DNA of 26,187 nucleotides from NCBI GenBank assembly GCA_900617975.1, contig UZAE01013124.1:1-26187 (forward strand). The letters are read 5' to 3'. This document shows positions 10,781 through 23,441 of this stretch, in pieces. A program made the translations under genes and the position numbers. Position 1 is the first letter of the stretch. The number at the start of each line of letters is the position of its first letter. The notes under the pieces are model-generated. The model saw only the letters and a program-made list of their open reading frames with translations. It was not told the origin of the DNA and ran no database searches. Source of the DNA: Rodentolepis nana (taxonomy: Eukaryota > Platyhelminthes > Cestoda > Cyclophyllidea > Hymenolepididae).

Positions 10781-10794
10781 GTGACCTGAGTAAT

Positions 10795-13700
10795 CGGTTA
10801 ATCTAAAACACAAGATTTCATCCCCATTATCCAACTCAAAGGATATTAAATATTTTGCATATTCTTAGGTTTTACCACACTTTGAAATTAACTAGGATTG
10901 TCTGCCATTAAAGTATTCTAGAGTATATAAAAGACTCTGTTCGTCGGACCAGTGACCGCCTTAGGTTTAGAGATTGAATAGAATCGAAGACTCTGAAATG
11001 AAGATGATTTCGGAGAAGTTAAGTAGAAAGCCAAAATGTCATATCTGAGAAGCGGACAACAGTCAATTAACAAGTAAAAACACGCGGACAAAACATTGTG
11101 AAGATGCTACAAAACCGAATATTGCCGGTAGTTAGTGCCCTGGGTAATAAGTTTAAACGCCTTCTGTACTCCCCCCCCCCCCAAGCTTTGTTGAGTTAAA
11201 TGTGAATATAATTTCACCTTAACTAAGGTTTGGTTTGTTTCGTTCTAACAAAACCTTAAAGCTTTCACACCATAGAGGAACAGAGGTCTTTTGCAAGTGG
11301 TGATTGCCGAGATCCCTTTGAAACGGGTTTGATTCGTGTAAACTCCTTTGTATCAGTTATAAATAAAATGAAATAAAAAGATTAAATGGGAACTTATGAC
11401 TTTCAAATGCCCAACATTATTCTCCTTCCTTTAAATTAAAAAATTTCATAAATATTACATATGGATTTTGCTACCGACATCTAAATCTAATTCAATTTTC
11501 AATAAAGGGAAACACTCATTTGTTCTGTCTATTTCTCCGTCCCTCGTGATAACGTAGGGTGGTTCACAGCATCCTGTAAAGAGCAGAAGTTGGACTGAAA
11601 ATTAACCATACTGCATCACACGAACCCACTTTCGACCAGATCATGAAATGAGCATGTCAACTTTGGCTTCAAACTCTCTTCCCATCTCATTTCTCTTTCA
11701 GCTTTAATTTATTTGAAGTGAGGATTGTTCAGCTTCATCCACCAACTCGTTTTAATTAATCAGTTAAGCGAAGTTAAATGCATGTAACGGAAACTTTCTA
11801 TTGTAAATTAGGTTGGCTCGCTTAAAGGGCAGAATTTCAATTTATTCTGCCGCGGACGATTTGATTTGCAACAAGATAAATTTTTCTGTTTTGTTTTGAT
11901 GATTTTATATAAAAATAACCCTGTTTTAACTACTGGGTATATTGAATCGATATAAGAAACTTCAAACTTATTCAAAATATTCTTCTTCTAATTGTTATTA
12001 AATGTTTGTTCATTTCTTCTACATTCATTTAATTGGAGTAAATTTCTTTATTACTCTAGCTGCTGCGTTTTGTAAGCTTCTTGCTAACATTGATTTCCTA
12101 TAATCACTTGCCTATTTAATTAAAAACTTCCCCTGAAAAAAGGAAATACTCAAGTATTTTGAATTTCATCATTGTATTATGAACGGCAATCACAATCATT
12201 AGCGACTTAAGTTGTGTCAAAACCATTAAACGTTACCCAATACTAATTTCGTTTATGAAGGGAACTTTAAAAGCGCATTTAATTTCCTTTTTGGCTATTT
12301 CTGTGAAGAAGTAAAATGTTCAAGCCAAATTGATTATTTCCCATTTTCGATTCCATCCTATATCGCCCCCAAATAAATAAAGTATTTACAGTTTATCCCA
12401 AAACCAGTCATAGTTGAACTCAATACACATAACTGGATGCCCCCATTGTTGTAATTTTCAATTTTCGTATCTACCTTATGTGATTGTACCTCCAATCGAT
12501 ACATTAGTTGTTAGTAAATCCGGCCCATGATTGAGAACGCCCTATGAGTCATATTGTCCTGTCCCTTATCACATATTCAAATCACCAAGTCTAGATATCA
12601 GAAAGTATCCTCCAACACTTATCCAGCAAGTAGGCCAAAACTTTCTAAAGCCCCTTGCACTTAATTGGTTCACGGTCAGTTATTTTTCCTTAGGGATAAT
12701 TGGCAATCCGCCTCAACAATCGCCTCTCGTCCTAGGTAACTCCGATGAGAAACTCGCATTCTATAATAGTATGATTTGTCTTTCCCATTATTAAATATGT
12801 ACCGTTAATAAGCGAACCATGACTACTGTTTTTATAGATGTGCAATTTGACTACTGTGTCCCTCCACCCTCCATATTTAAATCGCCACCTTGCACGAAAG
12901 TGGTCTAATTAAGTACTAATTAATTGTTTTCTTGTAAATAAGGTAATATATGATGAAAGGGTATAATAACCACTTTGAACATTAAATACAAATGGTGGGT
13001 TGATAATCATTAAGGGACATCAAGGTAAGTGGAAGGGGTATTTTGTCCATATAAAAATGAGTATATCTCGACATACTGTCAAGAACTTCTAACTGGCAAA
13101 GAGTACTTTCTCGATCACAATTGTTGGAGATACCAACGAACATACTCTAAAGCTCTGTGGGCATAATAATGAGAAAAGATTTACCTTTAAAGAAGATGAA
13201 AGTGGACTAATATCTTAATAAATAATCCTCTTTAAATTAATACAGCGTTTTTGAGTGTCACTTTCTTGTCGCTGCTTAAGTCAGTCATAGTCCAACGATA
13301 TGCTCGATCACTGCTGATTCCCAGTAACAGTAATTGGGTTTTTAATATTATTACACTAGATAATATCGAATTTATATATTTCAAAGGGCTTCACAGTTAA
13401 TTATCTCTGAGATTAGAAGCTTGGAAGTCCCCTTGCTATAAAGTGGACCTTTGACGCGAGACTGGTGCTTATTTTCTAAGATAATCTAATAGGTTGCCAC
13501 TAGACAACGAACATGAAAGAATTTACTTATACACTCAAGGGAGTCCCAGTTACGGTGCGCATATATTCACATAAAGTTAACAGCACGGAGCACATGAACG
13601 AATTCAAGGACGAAATAAGAATGAAAAGGACAGCCCTGGGTTAGAGCAAGACAGGAAATGGGAATACTTAGACCCACCGCAAACGCCATATTTCATCGTC

Positions 13701-16700
13701 CAAGCGCACGTGTTTGAAGGAATATAGGGGGATGGAAACCTCAGAACCATCCCACCTCCTCACATTTCAACCCACCAGTACTTTTTCCCCTAATGATTCG
13801 CTTTAGTTCCCATGTGCAGATGGGGGACTCTTGGTTATGGTTTTTACGAATACCCTGATGACAGAAATGTAGGGTTGGTTAAGCTCGCTTAATAAGATGG
13901 ATTGTCCTAATAAACCATAATAGATCTACCTCTATTCTTCCTTTGCTTTGCCCCTCAAGTCAACAAAACCAAATCCTCTACGGGTGATCTCTTTCCTACC
14001 CTGACTAATCTATCCTGCATTCAACGAAACATCCTGATTCTTTTAAAATATATTTATTTTTTCTCCTTTATAAAAGTTTAACGACTTTTTGCGATGAAAC
14101 AGGGTTTCTGCACACTCAGTCTTATTCTAAATCTAAATAGAAACTAGATTCGATCAGTTGATCAAAAAGCCCTAAAAATCGTTGATTTCTTAATTTCCAA
14201 TTAGACATATGTGCTAAGTGAGAAAAAGGAATCAACATTTCACATGAAACATGAAGCAAATAAAATTTAAACGATATCTTTTCTACTTTAAGCTCGTTGA
14301 CCGTTTCCTTCGATTGTAAAATTTTCCGGAGAGAAGTACAATTTTAACGCTTATACCAAGGTAATAATATAGATTTACTTACAAATAAGACAAGAATTCC
14401 AACAAAAACAGCTGTTTCATAAATATTATCATTATAATGGACATTATTTCATTACAATGGGTTGTATTTTCAATAAAGTCAATGTTGTGGATTTTGAATC
14501 ATAAAATAATCAATGAAGATTAAACCTCAATGCAAGAATTGAAAATTTAAACTACTTGAAAGACGAATTCAAATTTCGGTTAAATTCATTCAAGTATTTT
14601 AGAATAAATTTGTCTTTAAGTTCTTTCTTTAACAGCAAAACAAAGATAAATAAGAAGAAATCCACTGTAATTCTAGCCAGGAATAAGTCGATGAAGACGC
14701 ATATGTCGTTCTCAAGAAATTGCGATAACACATACCTTATTTAACTTGCGCAAGTGACAGGAATATTATTGAACAGTGCTTAGAATGGTAGTTATTACAA
14801 AATCTGAATAAATACAACATTAATCTTACTGACGCTTGATTGTTTTGTTGTGAGAAATCTGCAAGAGTGGAAGAATGCAATTTTATATTACCCAGGCATT
14901 ATGTTAGTCTTGAACACGTTAACGATGGAACCGATAAAATCTAACACTTAAAGCATCCGGCACCATGAGAAAAAAAGAATCAGCATTATGTTGGTTGCTC
15001 TCAGTGACTCGTCATTTTAACGGTTAAGAGTATCTCGATCTCGACCACTAATTGCAGATGCCCACAACACGTTCCACACTCGACCACATTTCATCTCCAT
15101 ACACAATGTCAGTTAAATGCCAATCTGTCCAACCTTCTTTACTGATTCATAAGTTTCCATTAAATACCTGCTCATTTGACCTTCCTACTACCTTCACTAC
15201 CCGCTGTGATAATGAGCCACTAAGCAAATATAGATCACAGCCTACTTTCAAGTGCTTCACGTTACCTCCTTTCTCATCTTAATAAGTGGAATAAAAATGA
15301 GATAAAATTTAATTTTATTCTGTACTTTTATTGTAAAAAAGGTATGTTTCAAAATGCACTTACCCATATGCTAAATATACTTCGAGTGGAAAAAAATCAA
15401 TGACGTGTCGTCTTAATTTCTGCCTATTAATATCGATTTTTCAACTTACGATCATGGTCTTACGAGAGAATCTGGGGGTGATTTAAGTGTTTCGAAGGCG
15501 AATCGATTGATCACTTAAGCGTTATTAAAATTAAACATAAAGCTTTTTCATAAATTTTATTAAACTAAGTAATTTTTGTGAGAGGATAGATGATGGACTT
15601 CCTTCATCTCTAAATGGGCAAAGCAGTTTATTCATGTGTTTTAAAGGAGTGATAGAATCCGGAGGGTACTGAATTATCGTCCTCTGTGTAAGTAGCTTCA
15701 TGTTGTTTTGAGGACAAATTCGACTCTCAAAAGCAAATATTCTGAATTCGCGAACGATCACTCAAGATGTTAGAAAGTGATAACTGTCATAAAGAGAAAT
15801 TTTTCACTGGCATTTTCACCAGGTGTTCTGCTATAAAGGGCAAAATGAGACATAATTTTATGTGCAGTAAATCTGTAAGAGGTAGGGCTAGCTTTAAGGG
15901 CCACTGAAGTAAGCGTTTATTCATCAAACGTTCTGAAAATCTTAGGAATTAGAAAATGAGTTTAACTGGTTTCCATATCTATCTATTTATAAATTATCCG
16001 GCATTTTAACCATCAATGCCTACCAAATCTGAGAGAGCGTGATAGTGAAATTGGGCTTTCGCTCTATAAATTATTATATATTTTTACCAAACCAGGTAAT
16101 AGATTGAATCGATCTCACAATCACTTTATTTATTCAATATTTTCAGCACAATATGGTGTTTTGTTCTCATTGCAATTGTCTACTTCATAAAAAATGTGCT
16201 TTCGACTCCCCCCTTTTCCCAAGCCAAAAATAACTGTTTTCATCCAGATGTCAGTCGGTTCACTTGTTCCTGAATGGTAAATAATGTTTAACGGCTTGGA
16301 GCAGCTGTTGTGATTTCAACTTGTTCGATCCGCCGTCATTGGCTCATGAGGAGGGTTATCTGAGACCAAAATTAATGAAGTTCCCAAGCCACTACAACAA
16401 CTCATAAAACCAACTAAAAGAAAATGGATGATAATTGCCATTTTTATTTGATCAAGATCTTACATTTAACTATTTTGATCTATATTTCTTTCAAAATATA
16501 TGTTATCTATTATTCATTGCGAATAGAACCTGTGATCTTGAGTTCAGAGTACTATTCGCCCTCCCCCACCTCACCCTCCAACACACGCACCTTGTTTGCT
16601 TCGATTTGTACTAGTTCTCCTTTATTGACCTATCATATTTTGCACCTAGACAACCAATTTTCCGAAATTCTTGATATGCCAATTTAAATTTCTGAAGACC

Positions 16701-17686
16701 TTAAAAGGGATTCGTTTCAAACTGAGCTGTAAAACTTAAAAATGTTGTAAAATGTGGTAAGCGATAGAATATGGCACGATAACTGCTTTTACCAGCGAAC
16801 TGTCTGCTTCTCTACCGATCAGACATTTACATTTACATTCACAGTTGTAAACAGTCATTGGCTTTCAAGCAAATAAAAAATGGTTTGTGTAGTGCGTGAT
16901 TAAGGCCAAATGCAAATTTCATTTGGGGAAGTCTATAACAAATGAAATCTTTACGAAAATAACCTGAGCTCCACCTAAACTTGGGAGTCAAGAATTCCAA
17001 GTCACAATTAACAATTAACAATTACTGGTCCGGTATATCCAAATATTGCTTTCATTAAATGTTTGCAATGTTGACAGTCACGAGCCTCCCACCCCAGTTT
17101 CTATTAACCTTATCACCAACTTTAATTAATTATTATCCCGGATGTATGTATATTTAGAAATGGCAACAATACCCACGATATCCTTATCTGGAATCGGCGG
17201 GAAATAAATTTACGAAAATTTCAAATGTCTTCCCTAATATAAAGACCATACTACAGGGGAAATAATCCAAACTGGGCAAATTAAATATGGGCATCTTCGA
17301 AATGCCATGGTTTTCCAATTACCACAACCGACAAAGAAGAATTCAAAGGAGCAATAAAAAATTCTGGTAAGACAACTGCAAGCAGATGCAAAACAGGTGT
17401 TCGGGAAGAAATAGAATATTACAAATTCTTAAACAATTATTTATAATCTCTGAAAAACGTAAGAATGCGCATCGCCTACTCATGTCTTATAAATCTACTA
17501 CCTCAGAATTAAAAGACCAAAGTTGATGTTGCGTGAAAAAACAACCATGCAAATTAATCCACTAGACATTAAGCACTGGTTATAGAGGATAAGAACTTAC
17601 CCGATAGCCTAGATATTTCATGTTATTCGAAGAATTTTAAGTGATGTGTACGGCTTTAGGGAAGTTTTATGCTGTAACATGCTACC
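10795..17686. other. AT-rich DNA without a recognisable gene; C12 run
   Basis: This is the longest featureless part of the window. A run of 12 C lies at 11171-11182. Open frames at 12531-12794, 14556-14744, 15052-15282 and 16424-16687 have low-complexity, family-less translations and look like chance. A 43-codon frame at 13513-13644 is also unrecognised. Three direct AACAATT units lie near 17004-17023. Confidence 0.5.
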
Positions 17687-17701
17687 AATATTACCAAAGA
17701 T

Positions 17702-17773
17702 GGGGTGTGCGATAGACTTACCTCCACGTGGTGCACCCTGGGCAACGTATACTCATGCGGCAAAAAAGTCCAT
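17702..17773 (+). ncRNA. HDV-like self-cleaving ribozyme, copy D (predicted active)
   Basis: G1 is at 17702, directly after the target duplication. P1 GGGGUGU with GCACCCU, J1/2 GCG, P3 ACC with GGU, L3 UCCACGU, P1.1 and GGGCAAC all match the family consensus. P4 is CGUAU with AUGCG (one G-U pair) around ACUC, and the candidate catalytic C is at 17761. P2 is AUAGACUU with AAGUCCAU: seven pairs and one A-C mismatch. Being on plus, it would act only in plus-strand transcripts. Confidence 0.85.
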
Positions 17774-18023
17774 AAACCGGCAGTTGACTTCTCACATCAA
17801 ACAACCATCACCCCACTGTATGTCATATTCGACTCCTTCCACAGAACTCACCTCGCCTTTTTTCAACCTTTATGTCCGTCTCTTTTCCATCTTTAAAACA
17901 CTCTTCTGTTCACCCTTTCCTCTCGACTTTTTATTGGTTTGATGTTCCTCTCCCTCTGTGAAGCCTGAAGTAAACTAAATGGCTAATGATAACTATCATA
18001 AAGCCTGTCATTTTATATAAATA
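17702..18023 (+). mobile_element. Short ribozyme-headed retroposon, copy D (opposite orientation)
   Basis: This is the only copy with its sense strand on plus. It is flanked by AATATTACCAAAGAT (17687-17701) and AATATTACCAAAGGT (18024-18038), a 15-bp target duplication with one mismatch, the clearest in the window. The sense order can be read directly: ribozyme at 17702-17773, shared segment to about 17800, pyrimidine-rich body to about 17955, LINE-like 3' region with the TGAT-AACT-ATCA hairpin, GTCATTTTATAT, and a tail (ATAAATA) merging into the duplication. The open frame at 17646-17942 crosses from flank into element and is not a gene. Confidence 0.93.
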
Positions 18024-18038
18024 AATATTACCAAAGGT

Positions 18039-19368
18039 ACCACAAAGACGAAACGTCAAAATTATTAAAACTAATTTGACAGTTGTGGTTTACAATTTAT
18101 TAAGAAATAAATTTTTTGAAAAAGTCAATTTTTAATTGGTAAATGAGTTTCAATTGGAAATCATAATTTGAAGGTAAATGGTTTAAATTAAGAACGTCAT
18201 CTAAGCAATTTGGGTGCAATTTCTTAAATCTCCTGATCATATTATAGAAACCCTTTTCTTGAGTTTACATTGATCCGAGTAATAATCCTTACCAATCTTT
18301 GTACTCTAACATAAGAATAGTTTCATAAAATGTCGAGTTTGTGAATAAAAAAAGTGAGTCTTATAAATTGTCATTCCAATTTTCTCAAAACTCTCAATGC
18401 CATCTCTAATTTAATAGGAAGCGTGTACAAAACACTTTCGCAGGGTAGCGGTGAGCATCATGTACCGGTGAGTCTGTGTAAGCAAGCAGAACTCAGACAA
18501 GACTGAATGCAGTGAGTGGAGGGGACAAAGAGTCATCATTCCATAAAGACCTTAAGGCCATAATTCTACCGACACCCACTGCTTTTTCCACATGCAGGGG
18601 TTCGATGGAGCAGGGGGGGGGGCAGGATGAAGTCAAGTAGACACATCGTCGGCTAAAAGAAAGAGAAGTAGGGGGCTTAAATTAACTTTATGTGGACTCC
18701 TCTTTCCATTCCGCCTCAGACGCAAACTAGTACTAGGAAAAGATGGGGGGGGGGGAGGTGGGAGACATGAGGTGGATTTATGAGCTCGCGCATGCGTCAC
18801 TACATCACCGCAGGATAGCGACGCGTCATGCACATGTCCCGCTGTCCCGGCGATGTAGACCGACATTCAGCACCTGTCCCGTTTCCTCGTTGTTTTGATT
18901 TTATGAGGGCTACGAAAATAAGTAATTTTGAGGGGAAATAAAACGGCTTTAGGGTTTGGGATTGGAATTTTCATTACGGTAGGCCAAGTTAACATGATTT
19001 GATCTATTTGCAGCTGCAGACTCCGTATGGAGTACGATAGGATAGCTACTATTGCCCAAACGAAAATGCCTTTGGACAAAAAAAGATTAGAAATGGTCAG
19101 TAAAATACTTAAATTACAAAATCCTCGTTTATAAATAAACGCCTTTCATTTCCTTTCCAGCAGCCGCTTAAAACGAACTTCAGCGCTTACATCATCTCGC
19201 TTCCATCTGCCCTTGAATTATTGCCATGGTTTTTTTAACTTGAATATAAACAAGGGCTAGCGTAAGAGCTGCGAAATTAATTTGATCAATATATAACACA
19301 AACACGATATGCTGCTCAAAAGGTCTCCAAGTTGTCAAATTAAATTGCATAAATATGGATGAATTTAA
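18039..19368. other. Non-coding spacer with a G/C- and CpG-rich patch
   Basis: Most of this is AT-rich and without a gene. From about 18430 to 18870 the composition changes: G runs at 18613-18622 and 18745-18755, and a dense group of CpG dinucleotides at 18785-18895 around GCGCATGCGTCA. Open frames on minus at 18633-18866 (proline-rich because of the G run) and 18867-19079 resemble no family I know. Confidence 0.5.
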
Positions 19369-19382
19369 AGAAAGGGGAAAAT

Positions 19383-19711
19383 TATTATCATTTCAAATGG
19401 CAGGTGTTTTTAATAGTTATCATTAGGAATTTGGCTGACTTCGGGCATCACAGAGAGGAGGAGAAACATCAAAGTGACAAAAAGTCGAAATGGGGGGGGC
19501 AGAAGAGTGATTCACAGATGTAAAAGAGACAGACAGACGCGAAGGAAGAAAAAAGGTGAGATGAGTACTGTGAGGGGTTGTGGAATATGACATACAGTGG
19601 GGTCATGGGAATTTGAAGTCAGAAATCAACTACCAGTTAATAGACTTTTTTGCCGCATGAGTATACGTTGCCCAGGGTGCACCACGTGGAGGTAAGTCTA
19701 TCGCACACCCC
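19383..19711 (-). mobile_element. Short ribozyme-headed retroposon, copy E
   Basis: This is a full-length short copy in minus sense. A weaker target duplication, AGAAAGGGGAAAAT (19369-19382) and AGAACGGGTAAAAT (19712-19725), has two mismatches in 14. It has the best-preserved head of all copies and belongs with B and D by the GGGCAAC and A-run variant. The body has a G8 run on plus near 19492-19499. The 3' hairpin has lost one pair, and the sense tail is GCCATTTGAAATGATAAT. Confidence 0.9.
19640..19711 (-). ncRNA. HDV-like self-cleaving ribozyme, copy E (best match to the model)
   Basis: Every element of the HDV fold is present on the minus strand. P1: 19711-19705 with 19680-19674 (G1-U wobble, four G-C, one A-U, closing U-G). 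J1/2: GCG. P2: 19701-19694 with the complementary AAGUCUAU ending at 19640, 8 bp. P3: 19693-19691 with 19683-19681. L3: UCCACGU. P1.1: the L3 CC with GG at 19673-19672. Then GCAA. P4: 19667-19663 with 19658-19654, loop ACUC. The candidate catalytic C is opposite 19652, followed by an A run into P2. At 72 nt it lies within the usual size range for HDV-like ribozymes with a short P4. Confidence 0.88.
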
Positions 19712-19725
19712 AGAACGGGTAAAAT

Positions 19726-22700
19726 AAAACATCCTGCAATAGTTGGTCTCATCTTGATTAAATGCTTATTATTTCAATGAAATTCAAGATGTAATAATTT
19801 TAAATAATGTAAAGTAAACTTCGAATGAAAGTATTAAACCGGTTAACTCTCATAGCCATATTTTTCTCGAACTGAAAATAATTTGCTTCTAAGTTTCTTC
19901 CACTGCCACCTGAAAATATGTATTCTTTTTAACTTAACTTGATTGCCTTTATTAAAGATGGTAACAAGAAATTTATGCAGCAATTGTATCCTTTCAGATC
20001 TTCAGTGAAAACCTCCATCTTCGAATGTAGATTCCATAATGACCTAATGGCAAGGTTGAGTTTTCAATTTTAAAAGCAATATCTTGCTATATATTTACCA
20101 TTCTTTAGAGTACTAATTAGCCTTGAAAACGGGTTAATTATAAATAACTACATACTAGAGTTCAAAATGAATTTCGTATTTTTCAATAGTGCGAAAAATT
20201 GCTTCAACTATTAGATTACCCTGGAGAGGTGAGAGAAGATCGTTTAAGAATCGATCTCCTTAGCGAAAAGTCTCTTGTGCCATTTAAACCCCATATATAT
20301 ATATATAGCTAGCTGTTAAGCACTCTCGCCAAATTAATGTTGGTTGGGTCTAAGGAGCATGGTGCATTTATTTACATTTGATAGCACGAAGACCTATCTT
20401 CTTTCGTTCTCGAAAACATGTGATCGCTTTATGCTACTTATTAATAGTGGGTTAACCGAGTTCGATCATGATTGATGATTCATGTACTTCTCCGTTTGTG
20501 CATTGGTGGAAAATCAGTTTCTGGACTTTCCAGTTGGCATGCCAAGATCAAAATGTGGTAATGAAGCATTGAAATGCATTAAATTATTAACATTAAAATG
20601 TTCGTTAAACAAATGTTGTACTGACAAGTAAGCGTATTAAGTACTGTAAATATTCAAAATGTAAGTAGCAGAATGCATACGTGTAACAGCTTTTAAAAAT
20701 TTTGTCCAATTTTCTTTTCACAAAATCAAATTGCAGTGTTAGGAGTAAAACCAAGCTTAGCAGAATCGTTTGTCAATATGAACGCCAATATCGTTCAACT
20801 TAACAGATACCCCAATAATTCGAATACGTTACGTGGGCCTTAAAAAGCGAGTCTTAACTTTTCCAAAGGAAAAAAGGTATCGTTAGAAGGGTGAGAAAAA
20901 GCCCTCTTAAAAGTAAATTTTACTGTAAAGAAGATTGATACAAATCGGTGTGCATGGTAGATTAATGGTTAATGTGTTTTCCTCCCTAATAATTGGTATT
21001 TGGCACTGTATTATAAAGGCATTCGTGTACTTAGGAAGCAACTGCACACTTGTTCAAACACCTCGTTAATCACGGGGAAATTCCTTGCACAAGGTGGGCG
21101 ATTCAAAGCCAAACAAAGCGCAAAGACGTGAAAATAATTACGTTTTTCCTTTATTTAATAATTCCTAATTGAAATGATATCGAAATTCAATAGATTTTTA
21201 TCGAGCTATTTGGTCGTCATAAATCCTGTTTGAGATTATAATTTTCTGTTCATCTTATCGTTTTCTCTCTTAGTTGCTGTAAAACTAATTTAGACTGATT
21301 AATTGAATTCACTTGCAAATTAACTTCAACTGAATCTGGATTTAATGAATTTCAACAACAGATGCCTCATTAATTGAAACTTAAGCGTAGTCAGGGCATG
21401 TGAACGTTGCCTACTGAATGCGACGAGAGGCAAATGATTTTGAGTAAGATAAGGTCGCACCATGTGATAGCACTTGTTTTGATATTTAATAAAGTGAGGC
21501 AATTCCTTTTCTTAAGTTGAGTTTTTAACTCACCTGAGTAGTTAATTACTTTGGCGCAAAAGCACTGTGAATATCATTAACGTTTAAGGAAGCAATAAAC
21601 ATACCTACGATCAATATTACCCATGATATAATGCCAATTTTAGTCATAAGAAAATGTCAGGATATTGATTTCGTTAAAATAATTCTGATGTAATGGGCGA
21701 TCTTGAGAAGTATTGAAAAACGATAATGCATCCGCGTCTTTAGGTTATCTTCTTTTTCTGTTAATGATAATAATTCACTGTCATGTCCAAATGCACCAAA
21801 ATTCCAACTTCCAGATCACGGGCGAGTTCATGTTTGGCTAAAACTAGTGATTGATAATGTCATCTTGAGAATTTTTTTTCAATTTCCCAAAGAAGCAGTC
21901 TACCAGCCGGTTGCCCAACCACTACCCCTTGTTAATGGAATGTCTTACATGTTGTCAAGCTGATAATGCGCAATGGGAGACTAGGTTATTTATTTTCGAT
22001 TTGGTAATTCGCCTTCTACTTTTCATTGGTGTCGTTAGCAGTGATCTGTCCCATCTTTCACTCACTCTCTTTGTTTCAAAAAAAAGTTGAAATTGATAAA
22101 TTATATCGGAAACCTAAATCCATTAGGTTCTAGTTTCCCGAAAAATGAAAAATGTTACTTTCAAAAGTACTTGTTATTCTTTTAGAAACAAAAGGACCAT
22201 TTATTATTAGTAATTTGAAAACTGGTGTCGGCCATTTACATAAATAGGGCACTTAAAAATTGAATGTAGTCACGAAAATAATATTCTCCCAGGTACCGAA
22301 TTAGGTAAACACCACCTTAGAGTGCAGTTGGAAAAATAATCGATATTTAAAGTACGTGCACCTAACTGTGAATTTAGTCCAAATTCGCGTTTGCTCTATT
22401 TTAAGAGAATTTTAATCAGGATAAATTTAGCATAAATAGGTGCTTGGGATGGAAGCAAAATGTTATTGATTAAATAACGCGACCTTTAGAGAACTTTAGA
22501 GACGAGTGAAATAATCGCCAGATGAATTTCTAGGCCTAAAACATCTGGCAGTTGTCAAAAAATAAGTGCGGTCCTTTCTTTCTGACCCATTGCAAACTCA
22601 TAAAGTCAAGTAAAAATTAAATCTGTTGTCTTCTTTACAATTCCGCCCAGCAACTGTTTAATGCTTCCCTTAATGACAATTATGCTAAATGATTTTCATC

Positions 22701-23322
22701 ACAAAGGATACAAGTTGAGATTCGCGTTGTATACACAAATAATTAAAATTGATGATTAACAAACCTTGCTAAATATTTGTACAAGAAATAGAATTTAGGT
22801 ATAAGTAAATTGTTCACCAGATCCATATCTAACATTTGTTTTCTAAACAGTTATTCGTATTTACAGCTTTTCAGGTTATATCAGGCCCTCATACTAGTTT
22901 TTACCTCCATCGTTGTTAGACAAAGAATGGAGAAAAGTTATATGGACAAAGAACATCGTAGCGAACTTCATGAAAGGTTCATTGGATAAACGGAGAACAC
23001 AGCTTTATGTGCTCTATCATTCAATCCAAGAGTTTTTAACTTCTGAGCCTACTTTCCAAGTGAAATCACGGGTTCAATTCTTCTTATTCACTCTTCCAAT
23101 TAATTAAAGTCAAAACGAATGTTCTGCAAAGAGTGTGATGAAGGACAGTTTACAAGGAAGTGTTATTTCTAGTAGTAGTTTAAGTATTAAGCCATATTTT
23201 CTGTGACTATTGTAAGCATTCATAACCAATGCTATTAGGTAAGAGTTAATTAGCATTTCCCATGGATGCACTGTACTTGAATAGGAGAATCCTCTTTCAG
23301 TGAAATGGGACTACTAAATCAC
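19726..23322. other. AT-rich DNA without a recognisable gene
   Basis: I see no supported gene. There is a short (TA)n run near 20292-20306 and a small inverted repeat GCCAGATG/CATCTGGC at 22517-22549. A stretch near 20950-21110 vaguely recalls tRNA promoter boxes, but the spacing is wrong. Confidence 0.5.
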
Positions 23323-23441
23323 TTTCATTTACTATTTCAAATGGCAGGCTTTATGATATTTATCATTAGCACTTAATCTTTGACTTCAGCTTCCCCCAAG
23401 GGGGGGGGGTACATTTATAGCAGTTAATTAATAGCAGTTCA

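Noticed and set aside
11280..11350. B-box-like GGTTTGATTCG followed by an A/T-rich tail, suggesting a tRNA-type SINE
   Set aside because: No A box at the right distance, no target duplication found and no second copy in the window.
13513..13644. 43-codon frame MKEFTYTLKGVPV... in a slightly GC-richer stretch
   Set aside because: Too short and without any family resemblance I can name; followed by several stops.
17702..18023. tRNA-derived SINE with A and B boxes
   Set aside because: No convincing A-box/B-box pair is present in the head; the head is explained better by the HDV-like fold.
18633..19079. Two adjacent minus-strand frames (77 and 70 codons)
   Set aside because: The first owes its proline run to a G homopolymer; the second has no recognisable domain. 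No splice or promoter structure links them.
20950..21110. tRNA-like stretch TGGTAGATTAATGG with a possible B box downstream
   Set aside because: The two boxes are about 140 bases apart, too far for a tRNA or a tRNA head, and no cloverleaf can be drawn.
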